This document shows positions 28,784 to 34,462 of a stretch of 34,462 nucleotides of DNA, piece by piece; positions within the stretch are counted from its first letter, which is position 1, and every line of letters begins with the position of its first letter. Origin of the DNA: Corynebacterium gallinarum (GTDB lineage Bacteria > Actinomycetota > Actinomycetes > Mycobacteriales > Mycobacteriaceae); assembly GCF_014837045.1 (NCBI RefSeq), contig NZ_JACSPR010000003.1, forward strand, positions 378,298 to 412,759, read 5' to 3'. The notes below the pieces were generated by a model that did not search any database, was not told the origin of the DNA, and worked only from the letters and a program-made list of their open reading frames with translations. The position numbers and the translations under genes were made by a program.

Positions 28784-28797
28784 GTTTTCATGGTGAC

Positions 28798-30018
28798 TCA
28801 GGCGGCTGACTGAAAGTGGGAACGGATATGATCCTCGCGTCTTCCGGAGACGGCACAACCGAGCATGAGCAGGCGGATTGCGCGTTCGGCAGCATCGGTC
28901 AGGAGTTCGCTTCCATCGCGGACTGCATCCTCCATGGCCATGGGAACAGTCATGATGGATTGGATGGCACCGATACCTACATCGTGTACCTGGGGCGCTC
29001 CCTTGCCCAGCGAACCGGCCAACGCCAGGACCGGAACTCCGGTGACGCGTGCACGCCGTGCCACCTCGGCGGGTACCTTGCCCCGGGGTGTTTGGAAATC
29101 AATGGCCCCCTCGGCGGTGATGATGAGATCAGAAGTGCTGATGAGACCATCAAGATCGGTAGGGGTGGGAAGGTCCGAGAGCAGGACATCGAAACGGTCC
29201 CGGGCCACTGCCCCCAGGGCCATCAATCCTGCCCCGAGCCCACCGGATGCACCGGAACCGGGACCACGGCGGAGGTCCGCTGCCGGGGAGAAGGTGTGGT
29301 CCAGCAGAGTGGCCCACTGCTCCAGCGCTCTGGACAGTTGCTTGACCTGCTTCTTCGTGGCCCCCTTCTGCGGTCCGAATACAGCGGCGACCCCATTTTT
29401 CCCAGTGAGAACATTATGGATATTGCAGGCCAGGGTGAGGGAGGCATCAATCAGCTTCGGGTGAAGCTTCGTGGTATCAATTTTCACTGCAGCGCTCAAG
29501 CCTCTACCACCCGGGGTTACCTCGGCACCGGAATCATCCAGGATTCGGGCACCGAGCGCGCTGAGCGCTCCGGCACCACCATCCGAGGTTCCGGAATCAC
29601 CACAGCCGATGATGATGTGGTTGATGCCGTGATCCAACATGCGGGCGATGAGTTGCCCCACTCCGTAGGTGGTGGTGGCGGTGGGATCGCGCTGATCACG
29701 GGGCACCAGGCTGAGTCCGGCCGCCTGGGCCATTTCGATGACACCGACGCCCTCATCGACATATTCCAACCACTGGGCAGTGACTTCCTTTCCGACCGGG
29801 CCTATCACCTGCTCGGTATGCAGGAGAGTTCCGGAACGGGAATTGAGGATTTCCAGGGTGCCTTCACCCCCATCTGGGACGGGGAAGGTATCCACACGCA
29901 CGCCGGGAAGGACGCGGCGCACACCGGCTGCAATGGAATCGGAAACTTCCACGGCAGACAGGGACTCCTTGAAGCCTGAAGGGGCGACAAGAATACGTTC
30001 TGGCAGGTAGAGAGTCAT
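28798..30018 (-). CDS. Glycerate kinase
   Basis: 406 aa of the GlxK/GarK glycerate kinase family, which phosphorylates D-glycerate with ATP to a phosphoglycerate (the 2-phosphate in characterised bacterial members). Motifs: PSGFKESLSA at 13-22, PVPDGGEGT, GCGDSGTSDGGAGALSALGARIL, LACNIHNVLTGKNGVAAVFGPQKGA, GASGGLGAGLMALGA and TAEGAIDFQT. AAGGAG lies just before the ATG. It follows the carboxylate permease gene with a 22-nt gap, so import and first metabolic step are probably co-expressed. The protein is about 20 residues longer than many homologues because of its C-terminal tail (RLLMLGCAVSGRREDH...). Confidence 0.93.
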   Translation of the reverse strand: MTLYLPERILVAPSGFKESLSAVEVSDSIAAGVRRVLPGVRVDTFPVPDGGEGTLEILNSRSGTLLHTEQVIGPVGKEVTAQWLEYVDEGVGVIEMAQAAGLSLVPRDQRDPTATTTYGVGQLIARMLDHGINHIIIGCGDSGTSDGGAGALSALGARILDDSGAEVTPGGRGLSAAVKIDTTKLHPKLIDASLTLACNIHNVLTGKNGVAAVFGPQKGATKKQVKQLSRALEQWATLLDHTFSPAADLRRGPGSGASGGLGAGLMALGAVARDRFDVLLSDLPTPTDLDGLISTSDLIITAEGAIDFQTPRGKVPAEVARRARVTGVPVLALAGSLGKGAPQVHDVGIGAIQSIMTVPMAMEDAVRDGSELLTDAAERAIRLLMLGCAVSGRREDHIRSHFQSAA

Positions 30019-30040
30019 GGGAATGCTCCTTGATTTGGGT

Positions 30041-31528
30041 TTAGGTGAAGAGGGGAAGGCCGAGGGCCGGCCAGATGTAGAAGGCGAACACAGCGGTCAC
30101 CGTGATGAACATTGGGGCCATGAGCAGTGACATGCGGGCCAGGTCTGAGGGATCGAAGTGCTGTTGGGTGCTGGTGTCATCCCCGCGGAAAATCGCCAGG
30201 GGTTTCGCTGAGGCCGGCAGGGTATGACAAAATCCAGCGGCGGCGGTGGAGATGAACGCTGCAGCCACGGGATTCACCCCCACCACCGGGGCGAGCGCCA
30301 CCACGATGGGAATCAGGACAGCTGAGCGGGCAGACCGGGACTGGATGACCAGGTGTGCAGCAGCGGAGACGACAATGACCACCAGCACAAACATGGTGCC
30401 ATTGAGTCCTTGAAGCAGCGATGAGGTCAGGATCTCTACCGCGCCGGATTCCGTCAGGGCCTGGCTGATGGCGATGGTCGCCGCCATGAATAACAACAAT
30501 GACCAGGGGATCTTGCGGACAGCTTCAGCTAGATCCACCGTTCCGATATATGGGGAGGCAGCCAGCAGCGCACCGAGTACCGCCACCATGGCCGGAGGAA
30601 TATGGTGGATGGACTCTGTGAACCATAAAATGACCACCCCTCCCAGCACGAGCAGGGAACGGAGTTCCTTTGCGCCGATGGGCTCCTGGGCTTTGCCCCG
30701 GTTGAGTGCCTTCTCGGTGATCACCAGCTGCTGGGCGCGCTGCTTGTCGTCGGAAAGCGCCAGCAGAATGATCTCGGCCGCAAGGTGGGAGCTGAACAGG
30801 GCGAAAGGTAGGCCCAGTAATAACCAGCGTGTGAAACTGAACCCCTCCAAACCCTGGTCGAGCAGAATCTGCTCTGTGATCAGATGGGCACCAGCGCCGA
30901 TCAATGATGCCACCGCGGAAAACAGCACCACGCTGGGGAGCGTAATGGCCAGCACCCGCAACAGCCATGCAGGTAGCACAGCGGAGAAAGCCAGGAAGAC
31001 AGGCAGGATCAATGCAGCACGACCACTCGTGGCAGGAACAACAAAAGCCGTGAGCACCGTGACAAAGGTGAGGACGTGGACGAGGATTCGCGGTGAGGAT
31101 ATCCCCACACTGATCCGCACAGCCACCCGAATAGCCAGCCCGGATCTGGTCACCGCGGAGGAGATAATGAAAGCGCCGATCAGCAACCAGATTGTTTCGC
31201 TACCCAATGGGGAAAATAGTGCATCTGCGCTGATAATTCCCAACAACACCAACACGCTCGCCGCACTGAGTGCTACGAAAGTGTCTGATACAGCGGAAAA
31301 TACCCACAGCCACACCGCAACAGCGAAGACCACCAGAGTCACCCGGGCATCAGAGCTCATGGCAGCACCTGCTGTTTCAGAAGTCTCCGGCAGGGTCATA
31401 AACCAGATCATGGGGATGGACAGGGCACTGACAATGGGCATCACCTTGCGGATGCGTGACGTTGACCCCGGCCTGGTGGCATAGACACGGTATCTGGGAC
31501 CGATGAAGCCATCAGTGCTGGTACGCAT
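30041..31528 (-). CDS. DASS-family (SLC13-like) carboxylate permease
   Basis: 495 aa from ATG 31528, chosen for AGGAGAAACA directly upstream; the frame runs on to 31651 but only inside the previous gene. Eleven to twelve hydrophobic segments, with GSETIWLLIGAFIISSAVTRSGLAIR in the first half and AFISTAAAGFCHTLPASAKPLAIF in the second, as in divalent anion:sodium symporters. The linker about 270-300 is hydrophilic. The substrate is probably a carboxylate; its neighbour glycerate kinase suggests glycerate or a compound that yields it (for example tartrate or glucarate), by inference. It overlaps the upstream pseudo-kinase gene by 17 nt. Confidence 0.82.
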   Translation of the reverse strand: MRTSTDGFIGPRYRVYATRPGSTSRIRKVMPIVSALSIPMIWFMTLPETSETAGAAMSSDARVTLVVFAVAVWLWVFSAVSDTFVALSAASVLVLLGIISADALFSPLGSETIWLLIGAFIISSAVTRSGLAIRVAVRISVGISSPRILVHVLTFVTVLTAFVVPATSGRAALILPVFLAFSAVLPAWLLRVLAITLPSVVLFSAVASLIGAGAHLITEQILLDQGLEGFSFTRWLLLGLPFALFSSHLAAEIILLALSDDKQRAQQLVITEKALNRGKAQEPIGAKELRSLLVLGGVVILWFTESIHHIPPAMVAVLGALLAASPYIGTVDLAEAVRKIPWSLLLFMAATIAISQALTESGAVEILTSSLLQGLNGTMFVLVVIVVSAAAHLVIQSRSARSAVLIPIVVALAPVVGVNPVAAAFISTAAAGFCHTLPASAKPLAIFRGDDTSTQQHFDPSDLARMSLLMAPMFITVTAVFAFYIWPALGLPLFT

Positions 31529-32465
31529 TGTTTCTCCTGTCCTGATGGATGGGCAGATCAATGCCGATGGTGCATCCTGACCGGGGAGCGGATTCCACCC
31601 AGGCCACAGCACCGTGTTGCTGGCTGGCAGCGAGCACCGGGCGCATTTCACGAGCGCTGAAAGTTGTATTGAGCTGATGTGAGGTGAGCTGGGTGTCCGG
31701 GGAATGCAACCACAGGGTGACGGTGCGGTCCCGGATGCTCATGCCGGCTGCGGTGCCCCGGCAGAAATCAGCGGCAGCCTTCAGCGCTGTGCCCAGTGCT
31801 GAGACATCCACCCGCAGGATGACCCGTGGATCCGATGGAAGAGACAGCTCCAGACCAGAATGTTCCCCGATGCTTTTCCCCACCATGCTCACATTCCCCT
31901 CCACCAGCTGAGGGGTGCGCTGAGCCTTGGGAAAAAACCACCACAACATTCCCACCACCGTGACACCCGCTACCACAAGTGACACCACCATCCGGATGAG
32001 ACGCTGGGTATGGCGGATATCCATGCCGGTGAACCGGGCAATGAGCAGGGAAGAATCAGTTGCCTCGATTTCTACCGAAGCCCAGTAGATGGGACCCTCC
32101 GTTTTCTCCACAACTCCGGCAGCCTCCGGATTGTCCGTGGCGGCCACGACGAGGGCATCTCCGTAATCGAGGGGCTGTTCAGCCCAGTCGGACTGAATCA
32201 ACTGCCCCGGGGTGATGCCCACCAGCGCTTCATCGGTGCTGATGGGATGCTGCTCAATAAACTCAGCCAAGAGCGAATGCGCAGAATCTGCTTCCTGGGA
32301 ACCTGAGAATTGAACAAAATCCCGCACGGTGGATTGCACATCCACCCTGGCCTGATGATGAACCCGGGCGATCAACGCAGCGTGCAGAACCACAGCGAAA
32401 AACACCAGTGTCAGCCCTGCAATGAGAACGGCAGGGATTAATCTGATGCCATTGGGCTTGATCAT
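31512..32465 (-). CDS. Pseudo-histidine kinase: sensor without HAMP or H-box, degenerate ATPase domain
   Basis: 317 aa. Two membrane helices (about 9-33 and 155-177) flank an extracytoplasmic domain that matches the sensor kinase at 26777-28252 by eye: DEALVGITPGQLIQSDW against NEAIVGIFSDQLIQVDF, and PIYWASVEIEATDSSLLIARFTG against the YWGRVAFET...HFIVAYFTE block. After the second helix there is no HAMP and no HExxTP H-box. A HATPase_c remnant follows (about 205-306): the N-box position reads KAAADFC, DxGxG is absent (HSPDTQL), GxGL is absent, but QHGAVAWVESAPRSGCTIGIDLP clearly ends like such a domain. It cannot be a normal kinase. First gene of a unit with the carboxylate permease and glycerate kinase. 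Confidence 0.8.
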   Translation of the reverse strand: MIKPNGIRLIPAVLIAGLTLVFFAVVLHAALIARVHHQARVDVQSTVRDFVQFSGSQEADSAHSLLAEFIEQHPISTDEALVGITPGQLIQSDWAEQPLDYGDALVVAATDNPEAAGVVEKTEGPIYWASVEIEATDSSLLIARFTGMDIRHTQRLIRMVVSLVVAGVTVVGMLWWFFPKAQRTPQLVEGNVSMVGKSIGEHSGLELSLPSDPRVILRVDVSALGTALKAAADFCRGTAAGMSIRDRTVTLWLHSPDTQLTSHQLNTTFSAREMRPVLAASQQHGAVAWVESAPRSGCTIGIDLPIHQDRRNNAYQH

Positions 32466-32482
32466 GGGGGAATTCTCTCTTT

Positions 32483-32506
32483 ACGTTCAACAACACGTTC
32501 AACAAC
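32483..32506. repeat. Perfect 12-bp tandem repeat before the pseudo-kinase gene
   Basis: ACGTTCAACAAC occurs twice in a row (32483-32494, 32495-32506), 18 nt before the pseudo-kinase ATG. It may be a duplication in the 5' leader or an operator. Confidence 0.8.
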
Positions 32507-32544
32507 ACCGGTGTGGCGCTGTAAGAACCATGATCGCGGCCCAT

Positions 32545-32790
32545 GATGAATCCTCCATGAGATGAAAATGAGGATTTCTTCATCTTCGTGATGACATTTT
32601 TGAGGGAGCTTCTACGGGTGGATACTGTGCTCACCGGGTAATGGACCCCGCGATTTAGCAGGACAGCATGGGAAATGCTCATGGCAGCCCAAGATGGCTA
32701 CCTCACGCGGGGGTTGTCTCTCCACGGGTCTCAGAGGTGGTGGGGCAGAAGCGGAAAACTGGTGGGGCGCTGCGGGGGAGCACGAAAAAG
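32545..32790. other. Intergenic region without a recognisable gene
   Basis: Holds the probable promoter area of the pseudo-kinase operon, including one GATGAAA half-site (32561-32567) like those before the two-component operon and several ATGA/TCAT motifs. Frames on both strands look like chance. Confidence 0.4.
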
Positions 32791-32821
32791 CAGGCTGGAA
32801 GGTACATAACCTTCCAGCCTG
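32791..32821 (-). terminator. Intrinsic terminator on the minus strand
   Basis: A perfect 13-bp stem (32791-32803 and 32809-32821) with a 5-nt loop, followed on the minus strand by CTTTTTCG. It ends the small unit at 32844-33069. Confidence 0.8.
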
Positions 32822-32843
32822 CGACGGTTTTGGGAAACCCCGG

Positions 32844-33050
32844 TCAGCATAGGTTTCCCTGCGGAATTCCACCCCTGATTCCATCGAGTTCCGTGAAAAA
32901 TTCCATGGGATGGACAGTGGACTGAATCTTCATCCGGCCACCACACTCACATGAGTGCCCCGAGAGACCGCAGGCCAGATAGATGGCATTAGCGTTCGAC
33001 GTGAAGTCGGGTGTGCCCGGATCAAGGACTAAAATCCAATCTATGTACAC
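32844..33050 (-). CDS. Possible small Cys-rich protein
   Basis: 68 codons from a GTG at 33050. It contains GTPDFTSNANAIYLACG, then HSCECGGRMKIQS and ends in Cys; the CxCGG pair could bind a metal. The residue pattern (balanced, few Arg/Pro runs) looks more like real protein than the usual shadow frame, and an intrinsic terminator lies 22 nt after the stop. However, the best promoter overlaps the GTG, so the transcript may start inside this frame and the true start could be Met40 (29 aa), or the RNA may be non-coding. No family recognised. Confidence 0.4.
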   Translation of the reverse strand: MYIDWILVLDPGTPDFTSNANAIYLACGLSGHSCECGGRMKIQSTVHPMEFFTELDGIRGGIPQGNLC

Positions 33051-33069
33051 CCCACTAGGGTTGTGTCAA
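33042..33069 (-). promoter_or_regulatory. Strong sigma-70-like promoter, minus strand
   Basis: TTGACA (33064-33069), a 16-bp spacer and TACATA (33042-33047). Transcription would begin near 33035 and, with the terminator at 32791-32821, give an RNA of about 250 nt. Confidence 0.6.
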
Positions 33070-33139
33070 CCGGGCTGGATATTTGCGATCTAGGCACACT
33101 CCGTAACCGGAAGTTAAGAGCACAGATGGGGGATAAACT

Positions 33140-34162
33140 ATGAGACTCGATTGGCTTCCAGAGGAGCTTCATTCAGTTGCTTATCGACTTGCACGAGCTG
33201 ACCAAGCGGCCTTCGATATTGGAAACCTGACCCTAGAGTGGTCGAAGAGCGAGCCGCTGGAACTTGTCGAAAGAGAAATTAGTGATTCAAAAGTGGACAT
33301 TGTGGTTGTCAGTATTCGGCCGATGCCCCCTATAATCCCATTGCTTTTCAGTGAAGCCATTAATCATCTTCGAGCGAGTCTGGATAACACGGTGTGGCAT
33401 TTGGCTGAGAAGCACGTCGGACGACTGTCTTTTCATCAGGCTTTGAACGTTGAGTTCCCTATATGTCATAGTGAGGATAAGTTCGGCCAATGGCGCAAAA
33501 GACGCAAGAACAATAATCTAGAGATCCTAAGTGGCCCTAGTGACCTGGCTGACCGTCTTGAAAAGCTTCAACCCTTTAACGATGTCACTCAACTCATACC
33601 TTCGATATCAGATAGGTTCGCAGCACTGATTGGTGAAGAGCCAGACTTGCGGCATCCGCTCGCGTTGCTTCAAGGGTATTCAAACGATGACAAGCACCGG
33701 CAGCTTCGGCTCGGGGTGGTTAAGTCGAATATCTTGACCTCTCACACCTCACTCTGGGAGCAAGACCGTGGGCTTCGGAGTCTAGATTCCGGCTCGGTGT
33801 TGGGATCCTTCCCAAAGGGACCTCGTATTGAGCTAGACGCGAGCACTACGATCCTGGTGGAGCGGCCGGGAGCTCCAGGAACTTGGGTTGTTCCTGTGAG
33901 AGAAATAGAAGCATTGCGACGTTACGTGGCAGATATCGCTATCCCAACCCTTCTCAAGGGCATAGCTCTTACGGGTGCCATTCCTCCAGATCTTGATCCA
34001 AGTGACAGTGGGTTTGATTTTAAGCCCCGGGTACTTCAAGCCCAAGGACGTAGTGCAGTAGATCGCTTGGAGGCTGCCACAGACAAAATTTTCATTGATG
34101 CGATGAGAGCGCCACGAAAGCGGCTTCGGATGGACTCTACAGATGAGAACACGTCCGGCTGA
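33140..34162 (+). CDS. Hypothetical protein with LRASLDN and DDKHR motifs
   Basis: 340 aa from ATG 33140, with GGGGGA 7 nt upstream. No signal peptide or membrane helix. Visible motifs are SEAINHLRASLDNTVWHLAEKH (71-92), VEFPI (104-108), a basic stretch KFGQWRKRRKNNN (114-126), EKLQPFND and LLQGYSNDDKHRQLRLG (177-191). This order (helical LRxxLDN, FPI, LQP, DKHR) recurs in uncharacterised proteins scattered in bacteria; I know no proven function. The Arg...His helix recalls HEPN-type folds but the spacing does not fit RxxxxH. Base composition is visibly more A/T rich and codons less biased than in the backbone genes, suggesting acquisition. The C-terminus is basic (APRKRLRMD). Confidence 0.7.
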   Translation: MRLDWLPEELHSVAYRLARADQAAFDIGNLTLEWSKSEPLELVEREISDSKVDIVVVSIRPMPPIIPLLFSEAINHLRASLDNTVWHLAEKHVGRLSFHQALNVEFPICHSEDKFGQWRKRRKNNNLEILSGPSDLADRLEKLQPFNDVTQLIPSISDRFAALIGEEPDLRHPLALLQGYSNDDKHRQLRLGVVKSNILTSHTSLWEQDRGLRSLDSGSVLGSFPKGPRIELDASTTILVERPGAPGTWVVPVREIEALRRYVADIAIPTLLKGIALTGAIPPDLDPSDSGFDFKPRVLQAQGRSAVDRLEAATDKIFIDAMRAPRKRLRMDSTDENTSG

Positions 34163-34462
34163 GACCGATAATGGGCCTTTTATGTCACTGCCTGAGGCAC
34201 CCCGTCCTGTCTCAACCGCACTGTGCATCACGCTATCGGACGTAACCATCCCAGAGCCGCAGTTTTGCAGAGCGTGTCTTCACTATCGCACCTGATCGAA
34301 AAATGCTTTGTGCAGCAGTAGTGGGTTCGTGCCGGTTTTGAGGCTGTCGTCCTGCTTGTTTTTCTCGAAAGGAAGATACAACACTGGTGGAGTCCATTAG
34401 CGTGGTGTATCTGTAACTGCCGGTGAGGGACCCCATGAACACATGAGGCGACCACCGCAGGT
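34163..34462. other. Terminal 300 bases, nothing recognised
   Basis: No convincing gene, RNA or repeat. Two overlapping minus-strand frames (ends at 34228 and 34233) run to the window edge but have no family signature; they could be a remnant or a chance frame. Confidence 0.4.

Noticed and set aside
28715..28858. Extended start of the Asp/Trp-tailed protein
   Set aside because: Would overlap the glycerate kinase end and place the signal segment internally; ATG 28714 has a clear ribosome site.
33072..33139. HEPN ribonuclease assignment for the 33140 gene
   Set aside because: The Arg-to-His spacing in LRASLDNTVWH is too long for the RxxxxH-type motif, so only an unknown-function call is made.
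34228..34455. Transposase fragment at the window end
   Set aside because: The frames show no DDE or helix-turn-helix motif and no terminal inverted repeat that I can see.

Overview
The window reads as chromosome of a Corynebacterium close to C. glutamicum and C. efficiens. LeuA, LysC, Asd, SigC and KatA are near-identical in order and sequence to what I remember of that group. Start sites are often leaderless (a -10 box 7-10 nt before the start codon), which is common in this genus. Gene order from murT-gatD through leuA, a DMT permease, lysC-asd, sigC, katA and the mrp operon looks like conserved backbone, with accessory genes inserted.

Layout. 93-5562 (minus): murT-gatD (lipid II amidation), a DnaQ-fold/BRCT protein that appears to have lost its exonuclease active site, and leuA behind a 20-codon leader peptide with three consecutive Leu codons and mutually exclusive hairpins. 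6021-10588 (plus): a 1441-aa wall-anchored adhesin with five VaFE ester-bond-type repeats and a LASTG sorting signal, then a 51-codon hydrophobic ORF. 10706-14090: a minus-strand DMT permease and the plus-strand lysC (with internal lysC-beta start)-asd operon for aspartate-family amino acids. 14201-18081: CDF metal transporter and ECF sigma factor sigC (minus), catalase katA (plus), and a small secreted protein (minus). 18264-24382 (minus): a six-gene Mrp cation/proton antiporter operon with fused MrpA-MrpB. 24537-26057 (plus): a YhgE/Pip-like membrane protein.

26102-32465 (all minus) is the most unusual block. An Asp/Trp-tailed membrane-anchored or secreted protein, a sensor kinase and an OmpR-family regulator form one operon, with a perfect GATGAAA direct repeat of 11-bp period just upstream of its promoter. 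Upstream of it lie glycerate kinase, a DASS-type carboxylate permease and a protein with the same sensor layout as the kinase. That last protein lacks the HAMP/H-box module and has an eroded ATPase domain, so it is a pseudo-histidine kinase. My inference is a sensory module linked to organic acid (glycerate or related carboxylate) use.

32545-34462 is accessory. It holds a short minus-strand transcription unit with a good promoter and intrinsic terminator (small Cys-rich ORF or sRNA), a more A/T-rich 340-aa protein of unknown function with an LRASLDN...DDKHR pattern, and 300 bases where I recognise nothing. I saw no tRNA, rRNA, CRISPR array or intact insertion sequence.
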